Origin: an uncultured Alphaproteobacteria bacterium
GTDB taxonomy: Bacteria; Pseudomonadota; Alphaproteobacteria; HIMB59
Reading direction: 5' to 3'
DNA: 52,082 nt
NCBI GenBank assembly: GCA_902521795.1
Contig: CABYSX010000008.1
Coordinates: 1-52,082 of the forward strand
Notes under the pieces: generated by a model
Told to the model about the DNA's origin: nothing
The model's database searches: none
The model's input: the letters and a program-made list of their open reading frames with translations, nothing else
Program-made: the position numbers and the translations under genes
In this document: piece by piece, positions 34,221-42,310 of the stretch
Numbering within the stretch: the stretch's first letter is position 1
Layout of the letters: every line of letters begins with the position of its first letter

Positions 34221-34952
34221 ATGAATACAAAAGATAAGATAGATTTTATAGGAAATTGGATTAAATCCTACGCTACTTCTAACAATTTTGAGTCCCTAGT
34301 TATAGGAATATCTGGTGGTATTGACTCTGCTGTTACTAGCACCTTGAGTGCTAAAACTGGATTAAAAACTATCGTAGCAAATATGCCCATATTAGATCAT
34401 AAGATAACTAACGATAGAGGTATGTCTCATATACATTGGCTTAAAGAAAACTTTGAAAATGTCGAGGACTTAAAAATAGATTTATCTGATGTTTTTAAAA
34501 ACTTTAAAAGTGCTCTTAATAAAAATAACTCAGAACACGGTTATGCTAATTCTCAAGCTAGAATAAGGATGGCTACCTTATATCAAATTGCTGCAAGTAA
34601 TAACGGTATTGTAGTTGGTACAGGAAATAAAGTTGAGGATTTTGGAATTGGTTTTTACACAAAATATGGAGATGGTGGTGTTGACATATCACCAATTGCT
34701 GACTGTCTAAAAACTGAAATATGGGATATGGGTAAAGAGTTAATGATCAATCAAGATATTATTGATGCTGCACCAACAGATGGTTTATGGTCTGATGGAA
34801 GATCAGATGAAGATCAGGTAGGATTAAATTATGCAGAAATTGAAGAGGCAATGATTAATGAAAATTCCTCCAATAGAGATAAATATTTAGAGATAAGAAA
34901 AAATAATGTTCATAAAATGAACCCTATACCTGTTTGTATTTTACCTAAATAA
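34221..34952 (+). CDS. nadE: NH3-dependent NAD+ synthetase
   Basis: Amidates nicotinic acid adenine dinucleotide to NAD+, 243 residues. The PP-loop GISGGIDSAVTSTL is at about residues 29–42; NSQARIRMATLYQIA, GTGNKVEDFGIGFYTKYGDGGVDISP and DGLWSDGRSDEDQVGLNY complete the family pattern. No glutaminase domain, so ammonia is the nitrogen source. ATG start at 34221; the conserved WIKSYA helix follows immediately so the start is secure. Confidence 0.94.
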   Translation: MNTKDKIDFIGNWIKSYATSNNFESLVIGISGGIDSAVTSTLSAKTGLKTIVANMPILDHKITNDRGMSHIHWLKENFENVEDLKIDLSDVFKNFKSALNKNNSEHGYANSQARIRMATLYQIAASNNGIVVGTGNKVEDFGIGFYTKYGDGGVDISPIADCLKTEIWDMGKELMINQDIIDAAPTDGLWSDGRSDEDQVGLNYAEIEEAMINENSSNRDKYLEIRKNNVHKMNPIPVCILPK

Positions 34953-34971
34953 AATTTATTATAATTAATTA

Positions 34972-36018
34972 TTAGGCTCTTTGGCCAGAGGTATTGTCAA
35001 AAATATGAAGCACTGATGGAGAAATGTCGAATTTAAAATTATCTCCGGCTTTCAAATTAATTTTAGATGATAATTTGCAGCTAAACTCTTGTCCTCCGAC
35101 ACTTGAGTAGATGATCATGTCAGAACCTAAATACTCAACTAGATTAGCTGAGCTAGAATATTCTCCTTGATCTGATATTAAAATATCATCTGGTCTGACG
35201 CCAATACATGCATCTTGAATATTTAATGAATTATTTAAATTAATTTGCATATCTGAAATTTTAGCTAATCCATTTTCTATTTTGCATTGAAATAAATTCA
35301 TCTGAGGTGAACCAATAAATTCTGCAACAAACTTAGTGTTTGGTTTAGAGTAAATCTCTTTAGGAGTGCCAACTTGTTCGACTACACCGTTATTAATAAC
35401 TACAATTCTATCACCCAAGGTCATAGCTTCAGTTTGATCATGTGTTACAAAAATACTTGTTACGCCCATCTGACGCTGTAGTTTTTTTATTTCTAATCTC
35501 ATTTGATTTCTGAGTTTTGCATCTAGATTAGATAATGGTTCATCAAATAAAAATATTTTTGGATTTCTGACTATAGCTCTACCCATAGCAACTCTTTGTC
35601 TTTGCCCGCCAGAAAGCATACTTGGTTTTCTAGTGAGTAATTGATCTATTTCTAATAGTTTAGCAACATCATTAACTTTATTATTGATTTCATCTTTAGA
35701 TATCCCTCTATTTTTCAGGCCATAAGACATATTATTAAATACAGACATATGTGGATAGAGAGCATAATTCTGAAAAACCATAGCCACGTCTCTTTCTGAG
35801 GGGTCAATATTATTAATTATATTGCCATCTAATGATATTTCACCACTTGTAATATCCTCTAAACCAGCAATCATTCTTAATAATGTCGATTTACCACATC
35901 CACTAGGACCTACAAATACAACAAATTCACCGTTATCAATATTCAAAGATGTTTCATTTACAGCCTTTGTTCCGTTAGGATAAATTTTTGTAATATTTTG
36001 TAATTCTAAAAAACTCAT
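34972..36018 (-). CDS. ugpC: ABC importer ATP-binding protein, UgpC/MsmK type
   Basis: ATPase of a CUT1-type sugar/glycerophosphate importer, 348 residues. Walker A GPSGCGKST (37–45), Q-loop VFQNYALYPHMSV, signature LSGGQRQRVAMGRA, Walker B IFLFDEPLSNLDAKLR and the switch His in VTHDQTEAMTLGD. A C-terminal OB-like regulatory domain follows (about 240–348). It is the last gene of the ugpB–A–E–E'–C operon, 1 base from the preceding permease stop. ATG start. Confidence 0.93.
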   Translation of the reverse strand: MSFLELQNITKIYPNGTKAVNETSLNIDNGEFVVFVGPSGCGKSTLLRMIAGLEDITSGEISLDGNIINNIDPSERDVAMVFQNYALYPHMSVFNNMSYGLKNRGISKDEINNKVNDVAKLLEIDQLLTRKPSMLSGGQRQRVAMGRAIVRNPKIFLFDEPLSNLDAKLRNQMRLEIKKLQRQMGVTSIFVTHDQTEAMTLGDRIVVINNGVVEQVGTPKEIYSKPNTKFVAEFIGSPQMNLFQCKIENGLAKISDMQINLNNSLNIQDACIGVRPDDILISDQGEYSSSANLVEYLGSDMIIYSSVGGQEFSCKLSSKINLKAGDNFKFDISPSVLHIFDNTSGQRA

Positions 36019-36019
36019 T

Positions 36020-36871
36020 TTATTTTTCTGTTTGGATTAACCCTTTGATAAACCATCTTTGAAGAATTACAACAACTAACACAGGAGGTAACATAGATAA
36101 GATTATATATGCAAATCTCTCCCCTGTTCTAGGTAAAGCAACACCCTCATAGTTTTCTGTAAAAATTATTTTCATTCCCATCACAACGGTCCAATATTTT
36201 TCATCTGTAGTCATAATTAAAGGCCATAAATACTGACTATAACCATAGACAAACATAAAAATAAACATCGCAGCTAACATTGTCTTTGAGAGTGGCAACA
36301 AGAAATCAATAAAAAATCTCCAGCTATTAGCGCCATCTAACTTAGCAGATTCTAATAATTCATCAGGTATTGTTTTATAAAATTGCCTAAAGAAAAAAGT
36401 AGCAGTAGCAGATGCAACTAAGGGCAATATGAGTCCTGTATAAGTATTTGTAAGACCGAGATCAGATACTATTTTATAACTTGGAAAAATTCTTACCTCT
36501 AACGGAACTAACAATGTAATAAAAATTAACCAAAAAATAGGTACAGCAAGTTTAAATCTAAAATAAACTAGTGCATAAGCTGACATTGCAGAAATAACAA
36601 CTTTCAGTGTAGCAATACCAAGAGCCATGATGAAACTATTCATAAACATTTTAGCTGCTGTAACTTCTTCAGACCAACCTCCTTTTTCATTGAGAACTTC
36701 GTTATAATTTTGAGAAAAACTCTCGCCTAGAAAGAATTTCATACCCTCAGTCATTATCGAAACATTATCGTGGGTTGAGGTTGCAAAAGAAAACCAAATT
36801 GGTAGTACCATTAATAAAACCCCTAATATTAAAATAATATGTGAAAGTATTTCTATAGGTTTAATTTTCAT
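36020..36871 (-). CDS. ugpE: ABC permease, UgpE-like (second copy)
   Basis: Inner-membrane permease of 283 residues with six predicted helices. Matches E. coli UgpE over most of its length, e.g. LVPLEVRIFPSYKIV, SATATFFFRQFYKTIPDELLE and the EAA loop with AKLDGANSWRFFIDFLLPLSKT, plus YGYSQYLWPLIMTTDEKYWT. It is the downstream one of two adjacent UgpE paralogues and retains a 10-residue insertion (ENYEGVALPRTGE) closer to E. coli UgpE. Start ATG overlaps the stop of the first copy by 4 bp. Confidence 0.9.
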   Translation of the reverse strand: MKIKPIEILSHIILILGVLLMVLPIWFSFATSTHDNVSIMTEGMKFFLGESFSQNYNEVLNEKGGWSEEVTAAKMFMNSFIMALGIATLKVVISAMSAYALVYFRFKLAVPIFWLIFITLLVPLEVRIFPSYKIVSDLGLTNTYTGLILPLVASATATFFFRQFYKTIPDELLESAKLDGANSWRFFIDFLLPLSKTMLAAMFIFMFVYGYSQYLWPLIMTTDEKYWTVVMGMKIIFTENYEGVALPRTGERFAYIILSMLPPVLVVVILQRWFIKGLIQTEK

Positions 36872-37689
36872 TTATTTTGAAATATCCCTTGAATAAACAA
36901 CTTTTGAAGAAAGACTATTATTACTACTGGTGGTATCATTGACATAATAACGAATGCAAAACGATCGGATATAGATCCGTACATGGTCTTAAGGCCCATT
37001 ACAACAGTCCAATATTGTTCACTCGTTGTCATGATTAGTGGCCATAAATATTGATTGTAACCAAAAACAAACATAAAAATAAAAACTGCAGCTATCATAG
37101 TTTTTGATAAAGGAACTAAGAAATCGATAAAAAATTTCCAACTACTCGTTCCATCTAATTTAGCTGCCTCTAATAACTCATCTGGAATCGATTTGTAAAA
37201 TTGACGAAAAAAGAATGTGGCAATTGCTGAAGCTGAGATTGGAAGAATTAAACCTGCAAACGTATTTACAAGATTTAATTTTGACATAACAATGTATGAA
37301 GGCATAATTCTTAGCTCCAAAGGAACCAATAAAGTAATAAAAATTAACCAAAATATAATAGTTGCGTATTTGATTTTAAAATAAACCAAACCATAAGCGG
37401 CCATCAAAGATGTAATTACTGAAAGAGTAGCAATGCCTGATGCCATAACGAAACTGTTAAAAAACATTTTAAGAGCTGTTATTTCATTAAAAAAACCTGA
37501 TTTTTTAAATAAAACTCTTGAGTAATTTTCAATAAAATTATCTCCTAAAAAAAATTGTAAACCATTTGTGTTAATAAATAAGCTTGAATGTGTTGAACTT
37601 GCAAAAATGATCCATACTGGAACAATCATAATCAAAAGTCCGATTAGAAGAATACAATGGTTGATAGTTGAAGAGATATACCTTGTCAT
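36868..37689 (-). CDS. ugpE: ABC permease, UgpE-like (first copy)
   Basis: Inner-membrane permease of 273 residues, clearly a paralogue of the next gene: shared segments include FKIKYATIIFWLIFITLLVPLE, ATFFFRQFYKSIPDELLEAA, the EAA-loop sequence AKLDGTSSWKFFIDFLVPLSKT and YNQYLWPLIMTTSEQYWTVV. It lacks the periplasmic insertion near the C-terminus found in the second copy. Both EAA loops look intact, so neither copy appears broken. Its ATG shares one base with the ugpA stop (TAATG). Confidence 0.9.
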   Translation of the reverse strand: MTRYISSTINHCILLIGLLIMIVPVWIIFASSTHSSLFINTNGLQFFLGDNFIENYSRVLFKKSGFFNEITALKMFFNSFVMASGIATLSVITSLMAAYGLVYFKIKYATIIFWLIFITLLVPLELRIMPSYIVMSKLNLVNTFAGLILPISASAIATFFFRQFYKSIPDELLEAAKLDGTSSWKFFIDFLVPLSKTMIAAVFIFMFVFGYNQYLWPLIMTTSEQYWTVVMGLKTMYGSISDRFAFVIMSMIPPVVIIVFLQKLFIQGIFQNK

Positions 37690-38567
37690 TAATTGTAATG
37701 AATTTTTCCTTCTATGTATCTAAATTGGAAAATCGTTATAAATAAAACTATTATCATCATCATAATTGACTGGGCTCCTGCACTACCGAGGTCTAATCCC
37801 TTAAAACCATCAATATACGCTTTATAAACTAATGTTTTTGTTTCACTACCTGGTGCACCTATTGTTGTAGTGTCTATAATTCCAAATGTATCAAAAAATG
37901 CATAGGTGATATTAATTATTATCAAAAAAAATGTTGTGGGCATTAGTAAAGGAAATGTAATTGTCCAAAATCGTCTAATATTGCTTTTACAGTCTATAAT
38001 GGAAGCTTCTATAATTGTTTTTTGAATGGCTTGAAGACCTGCAAGAAAGAAAATAAAGTTTGCACTTATTTGTTTCCAAGAACCTGCGATAATTACATAA
38101 ATATAAGCATCGAAGACATCCTCATACCAGTTAAATCCCCATAGATTATTAAACAAATGATGTAAAAGGCCATACCTTTCACTAAAGAAATAATTTGCCA
38201 TAACACCAACTACAGCAGGAGCAATTGCATAAGGCCAAATTAAAAGTGTTTTATAAACATTTTTACCATGCAGTACTTTATTAGCTTGCACTGCAAGTAA
38301 CAAACCGATTGAACCAGTAATAAGGGTTATAACAAAGCTATAAATTATAGTAAATTTGAAAGCTGTAAAGTATGACGGATCAGAAAAAACAAATAAAAAA
38401 TTGTCAAAACCAGCAAACTGAGAGCCAAAACCAAAAGCATCTTGCATTGTAAAAGCATCTTTAAATGTTTGAATGATTGGCCAATATAAAAAAATTAATA
38501 GAATTAATAATTGAGGCGCTAAAAAAAAATATTGAGAATAATATGATTTAAATTGAACTTTTTTCAT
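37689..38567 (-). CDS. ugpA: ABC permease, UgpA-like
   Basis: Inner-membrane permease of 292 residues, the partner of UgpE in glycerol-3-phosphate-type importers. Strong resemblance to E. coli UgpA in NITYAFFDTFGIIDTTT, GFKGLDLGSAGAQS and the C-terminal FRYIEGKIHYN. The EAA loop reads IIEASIIDCKSNIRRFWTI: where nearly all such loops have DGA, this has DCK. ATG start at 38565–38567; the region upstream holds the hairpin at 38574–38603 rather than a standard free Shine-Dalgarno. Confidence 0.92.
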   Translation of the reverse strand: MKKVQFKSYYSQYFFLAPQLLILLIFLYWPIIQTFKDAFTMQDAFGFGSQFAGFDNFLFVFSDPSYFTAFKFTIIYSFVITLITGSIGLLLAVQANKVLHGKNVYKTLLIWPYAIAPAVVGVMANYFFSERYGLLHHLFNNLWGFNWYEDVFDAYIYVIIAGSWKQISANFIFFLAGLQAIQKTIIEASIIDCKSNIRRFWTITFPLLMPTTFFLIIINITYAFFDTFGIIDTTTIGAPGSETKTLVYKAYIDGFKGLDLGSAGAQSIMMMIIVLFITIFQFRYIEGKIHYN

Positions 38568-38573
38568 GGATGT

Positions 38574-38603
38574 TTAAGGAGGATATATAAATACCCTCCT
38601 TAA
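38574..38603 (-). promoter_or_regulatory. Hairpin between ugpB and ugpA containing a Shine-Dalgarno sequence
   Basis: A perfect 9-bp stem (38574–38582 with 38595–38603) and 12-base loop in the 50-bp gap. On the transcribed strand the 5' arm is TTAAGGAGG and the 3' arm CCTCCTTAA, the latter identical to the anti-Shine-Dalgarno end of 16S rRNA. No U-run follows. Likely a 3'-end-protecting or processing hairpin that lowers expression of the permeases relative to UgpB. Confidence 0.7.
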
Positions 38604-38617
38604 CTAAAGATTATAAT

Positions 38618-39925
38618 TTATAGAGTTTTTGCAAACTGTTTTAAAAGCTTTGCTGCACCCTTATCCATGTTACCTAGAGCTTTTTCAACAGAAATATCTC
38701 CGTTAAGCATTGGCTCAACATTTTCATAAATTACTTCACGAATTTGTGGCCAGTTACCTGCTCTATATCCACCTGGAATAGTAGAACCCTCAAGACCCAA
38801 TTGATCACCAACAGCTTTGTGATAAGGTGAAGCTCTGTAGAAATTAATTGTTTCTGCAAGCTCAATTCCACCTTTTGTTACAGCTGCGTAACCCGTCATG
38901 TTGTGATAGTAAAGATCCATTTCTGGTGAACCCATAAATTCAATAAATTTAGCGAGTCCTTTGTACTCCTCTTCAGTATGACCATTTAAGATCCAGTTAG
39001 CAGCACCACCGATGAATGTTGGATATTCTTTACCACCAGTTACAGAGTCCCAATATGGAATTGGATTAGTTGTAAAGTTTGGAAGTACACCTTTCATACC
39101 TCCAAAAGAGGCAGCAGATCCAAACCAAAATGCAGCTTCACCATTAGTGAAAGGCGCTTGATTGTCTCCCCATGCTCTTCCTTTATAACCGTAGTAACCT
39201 TTTTCATACCACTCCTTAACTTTAGTCCAATGGTAAACAAACGCTTCTGTATCGGCAAAAAGAGTTGTTGTAGGTACATCGTCGTAACCATTATTTCCAT
39301 CAGTCATTAATAAATTATGTCTTGAAAAAAAGTTTTCTGTCCAAATCCAAGGACTGTGACTTTGAAGAAGCGGTATATAACCAGCATCAAGTATCTTTTG
39401 TGCCATGCCTTCAAACTCTTCATATGTTTTTGGAACTTCTTCAATACCAACTTCATTTAAAATATCCATATTTGCATACATTAAACAAGTAGAGCTATTA
39501 AAAGGGACACCAATCATTTTTCCATCTCCATCAGCATAAAAGTTTTTTATACCTGGGATGTAATTATCAGCATCAACATCAATACCATATTTCTCAGCCA
39601 TCTCTTCAAAGCCGATTACAACTCCATTTTTAACTTGTGCTACCATGATAGCCGCACCTGCGTCGTAGACTTGTGAGTAGTGAGGTTGGTCCCCTGCTCT
39701 GAAAGCAGCAATTGTAGCTGCCATGTTGTCCTCATAGCTTCCTTTACCAGTAGGAATAACCACGTATTCATCTTGTGAGTCGTTGAATCGATTAGCTATT
39801 TCTATGATTACATCACCTAAAAAACCACTATTACCGTACCACCAATGAATTTCGGTTTTACTGTAACTGTTTGATGTGAATGCAAAAGAAACTAAAAGTA
39901 CTAAAATACTAATTAGTTTTTTCAT
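38618..39925 (-). CDS. ugpB: ABC periplasmic binding protein, UgpB-like (glycerol-3-phosphate type)
   Basis: Periplasmic solute receptor, 435 residues with Sec signal (MKKLISILVLLVSFAFTSNSYS). Aligns by eye to E. coli UgpB throughout: FNDSQDEYVVIPTGKGSYED, PFNSSTCLMYANMD, GGAANWIL, TGYAAVTKGG and the anion-contacting RAGNWPQIR near the C-terminus. A ligand-contact Glu of E. coli (YEVGTA) appears as Asp (YDAGAA). Predicted ligand sn-glycerol-3-phosphate or a glycerophosphodiester; a related ligand is possible. First gene of its operon, with AGGAGG 6 bases before the ATG. The GC content of this gene seems higher than its neighbours, typical of a highly expressed receptor. Confidence 0.92.
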   Translation of the reverse strand: MKKLISILVLLVSFAFTSNSYSKTEIHWWYGNSGFLGDVIIEIANRFNDSQDEYVVIPTGKGSYEDNMAATIAAFRAGDQPHYSQVYDAGAAIMVAQVKNGVVIGFEEMAEKYGIDVDADNYIPGIKNFYADGDGKMIGVPFNSSTCLMYANMDILNEVGIEEVPKTYEEFEGMAQKILDAGYIPLLQSHSPWIWTENFFSRHNLLMTDGNNGYDDVPTTTLFADTEAFVYHWTKVKEWYEKGYYGYKGRAWGDNQAPFTNGEAAFWFGSAASFGGMKGVLPNFTTNPIPYWDSVTGGKEYPTFIGGAANWILNGHTEEEYKGLAKFIEFMGSPEMDLYYHNMTGYAAVTKGGIELAETINFYRASPYHKAVGDQLGLEGSTIPGGYRAGNWPQIREVIYENVEPMLNGDISVEKALGNMDKGAAKLLKQFAKTL

Positions 39926-39930
39926 TATAT

Positions 39931-39990
39931 CCTCCTATAGGAACGTTCTTAATTTCATATTATAATATAATATTTTAAATCAAGAACAGA
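39931..39990 (-). promoter_or_regulatory. ugpB leader: RBS, small palindrome and candidate promoter
   Basis: AGGAGG (39931–39936) is an ideal Shine-Dalgarno for ugpB. Next to it GAACGTTC (39941–39948) is a perfect 8-bp palindrome that could be an operator. Further upstream a TTCTTG–16 bases–TATAAT arrangement can be read on the minus strand. Promoter assignment is weak; the RBS is clear. Confidence 0.5.
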
Positions 39991-40045
39991 TTGGTTGTGT
40001 ATAACTTAGGGAAAAAATATTAAATATTTATGAAAAATTATTGGA

Positions 40046-40480
40046 TTAGAGCTTTTTTGTTAAATATCTTAATGCATAAATAAATCCGTCTTTACCCATT
40101 CCAATAATTGAACAATCACACGCTGGAGCTATTAAAGACTTTCTTCTGAAGTCCTCTCTTGAGTATATATTAGATAAATGAACTTCAATTTTCAAAATTG
40201 ATTTAATTTCCAATGAGTCGTGCAATGAAACTGAGGTATGAGTAAGACCGCCTGGATTTATGATAATTCCAACATATGACTCATTAAGACCGTTTATTTT
40301 ATTTATGATTTCACCTTCAATATTACTTTGGTAAAAATCAAGGCTACAGCCAAGTGACCCTGACTCTTTAAGTAACTCATTTTCTAAGTCTTTTAAGGTG
40401 AAATTTCCATAAACACTCTCTTTGCGCTTACCTAACATTTCAAGATTTGGTCCATTTATTATTGCAATTTTTTTATCCAT
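40046..40480 (-). CDS. aroQ: 3-Dehydroquinate dehydratase, type II
   Basis: Third step of the shikimate pathway; 144 residues. INGPNLEMLGKRKESVYGNFTL (catalytic Arg and Tyr), QSNIEGEIINKING, INPGGLTHTSVSLHDSL and EVHLSNIYSREDFRRKS are the type II signature elements in order. The frame opens at TTG 40489, but ATG 40480 gives the conserved MDKKIAIINGPN start. NPGGLTHTS replaces the more usual NPGAYTHTS. Stand-alone gene. Confidence 0.93.
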   Translation of the reverse strand: MDKKIAIINGPNLEMLGKRKESVYGNFTLKDLENELLKESGSLGCSLDFYQSNIEGEIINKINGLNESYVGIIINPGGLTHTSVSLHDSLEIKSILKIEVHLSNIYSREDFRRKSLIAPACDCSIIGMGKDGFIYALRYLTKKL

Positions 40481-40597
40481 AATTATCAATTTTATATCAA
40501 AGATTTTAACAATCCCAATACGTATTATTTATCAATATTTTTATATTTTTTTAGTTCAAATGAGCTTTTTTAATGATATTTAAGGTATTTAAAAACT

Positions 40598-40603
40598 AGG
40601 AGG
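40598..40603 (+). promoter_or_regulatory. Strong ribosome binding site AGGAGG
   Basis: AGGAGG, five bases before the ATG at 40609; rare strength for this window, implying high translation of the small protein and perhaps of bioY behind it. Confidence 0.75.
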
Positions 40604-40608
40604 TACTT

Positions 40609-40821
40609 ATGAGAAAATTTGTTATCGATATGACCATGTCATACGACTTTCAAGTCACTATTGAGGCTGAATCAGAAGAAGAAGCCAAAGCTAAATTTAC
40701 AAGCACACCTTTAGAACAGCTTGGTAGTTATAAATTTGGTTCATTTTACAAGACATTTAGAGGAATAAAATTAGATGAATTTGATCCAAGATTTTATAAG
40801 GACGAAGATAAAGTAAGATAA
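40609..40821 (+). CDS. Small acidic protein upstream of bioY, unknown
   Basis: A 70-residue soluble protein: a beta strand (KFVIDMTMSYDFQVTIEA), the acidic helix ESEEEAKAKF, and a C-terminal part with DEFDPRFYKDEDK. The strand-then-EAESEEEAK layout resembles DpnD/PcfM-like small proteins, but I do not claim the family. AGGAGG lies 5 bases before the ATG. bioY starts 6 bp after its stop, so the two are probably one transcript. Confidence 0.62.
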   Translation: MRKFVIDMTMSYDFQVTIEAESEEEAKAKFTSTPLEQLGSYKFGSFYKTFRGIKLDEFDPRFYKDEDKVR

Positions 40822-40827
40822 AATTAA

Positions 40828-41385
40828 ATGAGTAGAACAATTTCAGAAAATATTTTTGGTACCCATTTCTTCTCCAAATACTATTTAACTATATTAGGAG
40901 TGATTTTACTTACTGTTTCATCAAAGATTTCAATTCCTTTTTACCCAGTACCAATGACATTACAAACTCTCGTGGTTTATTTCATTGCAGCTTCAATGGG
41001 AATGGTTGGATTTTACTCAACTTTTATTTATGTAGTTTTAGGTACACTTGGTTTACCTATTTTTGCCAATGGTGGAGGAATTGGTTATATATTCTCTCCT
41101 ACTTTCGGGTTTTTATACGGCATGGTAGTTGCTGCCTTCTTCATTTCTTTCATTTTCAATAAGGAAGTAAGCACTAATTTAATTAAATTATCTCTGATAA
41201 TTTTTATTGGCGCTCTTATAATATTTTTATGTGGTTTAAGTCACCTATCGTTCTTTATAGGTTTTGAACAAGCAGTTACTGTTGGTTTAATTCCCTTTTT
41301 ATATAGTGAATTTCTAAAGATTCTATTAGCTATAGCAATAATTTTTGGGTTGATTCATAGGGTTAATTCAAAAAATCATAAATAA
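40828..41385 (+). CDS. bioY: Biotin transporter BioY
   Basis: S component of an ECF-type biotin importer, 185 residues with six helices. SSKISIPFYPVPMTLQTLVVYF is the classic BioY motif, followed by VLGTLGLPIFANGGGIGYIFSPTFGFLYGM. No EcfA/EcfT genes adjacent; BioY can work alone or with shared energising modules. Its presence is consistent with biotin auxotrophy, common in streamlined marine bacteria, though biosynthesis genes could lie elsewhere. ATG start at 40828; overlaps the HDAC-like gene by 10 bp. Confidence 0.93.
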   Translation: MSRTISENIFGTHFFSKYYLTILGVILLTVSSKISIPFYPVPMTLQTLVVYFIAASMGMVGFYSTFIYVVLGTLGLPIFANGGGIGYIFSPTFGFLYGMVVAAFFISFIFNKEVSTNLIKLSLIIFIGALIIFLCGLSHLSFFIGFEQAVTVGLIPFLYSEFLKILLAIAIIFGLIHRVNSKNHK

Positions 41386-42284
41386 ACTTCAAATACAGTA
41401 TTAAATATAGAGAAGTGCCTCGAGGCTAACTCTTTTCTGCTTTTACTGTAACCACCACCAATAACCGTGCATAGGGGTATTTTTTTATCCTTAAAATAAT
41501 TGCATACAATTTCGTCTCTTTTTTTTAAACCCTCATCAGTAAGGTTTAAGTTTCCAAGATCATCATTATAGTGAACATCAACTCCTGCATCATAAAATAC
41601 AATATCAGGTTCAAACTTTGCATCCACTCGATCAAGAGTTTTTTTAAGGATATTTAAATATTCATCATCTCCTATACCGTCATCGATAGGTATATCTAAA
41701 TCGCTTGTTTTTTTATCAAAAGGGAAATTGTTTTTACAGTGTAAAGAACATGTAAAAATATCGTCAATATTTTGACAAATTGAAGCTGTACCATCACCTT
41801 GATGGACATCTAAATCTAAGATTAATATTTTATTTACTTTTTGTTGATTTAGTAAGTTTATTGAAGCATAGGCTAAATCGTTGAATACACAAAAACCAGA
41901 TCCACAATCTTTAAAAGCATGATGTGTTCCCCCTGCCAAATGACATGCTACACCATTTTCTAAAGCTAAATAAGATGTTTGTAGTGTACCTTGTACTGCT
42001 AAAAAAGATCTCATAGCTAATCTCTCACTCCAAGGTAGATTTATTCTTCTCTCTTGAATTCTCAATAGATTACCTTTTTTAACATTCATTACATATTCAC
42101 TATCATGAACATTTTGAACATCTTTTATAGGTGCAGATACACTTTGATGAATAATCAAATCTTTAAATAAATTAGAGTCTTTAATAAAATTATATAGGTC
42201 AGAAAATTTTGTACCCACAAACCTGTGACCACTTGGCAAGGGAATATCATAGTTCTGATTATAAACAACATTAAGTTTATTCAT
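41376..42284 (-). CDS. Histone deacetylase family (AcuC/class IV-like) hydrolase
   Basis: Zinc-dependent deacetylase-fold enzyme of 302 residues. Visible active-site parts are LAGGTHHAFKDCGSGFCVFND (His pair), ILDLDVHQGDGTA (metal-binding Asp and His), DAGVDVHYNDDLGNL (third ligand Asp) and GGGYS. Bacterial members deacetylate proteins, acetylpolyamines or other N-acetyl compounds; the FCVFND form with DAGVD is closer to the HDAC11-like branch. Substrate unknown. ATG start at 42284. Confidence 0.88.
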   Translation of the reverse strand: MNKLNVVYNQNYDIPLPSGHRFVGTKFSDLYNFIKDSNLFKDLIIHQSVSAPIKDVQNVHDSEYVMNVKKGNLLRIQERRINLPWSERLAMRSFLAVQGTLQTSYLALENGVACHLAGGTHHAFKDCGSGFCVFNDLAYASINLLNQQKVNKILILDLDVHQGDGTASICQNIDDIFTCSLHCKNNFPFDKKTSDLDIPIDDGIGDDEYLNILKKTLDRVDAKFEPDIVFYDAGVDVHYNDDLGNLNLTDEGLKKRDEIVCNYFKDKKIPLCTVIGGGYSKSRKELASRHFSIFNTVFEVYL

Positions 42285-42310
42285 TTATCATACGTTTAAT
42301 TAATATTGAA

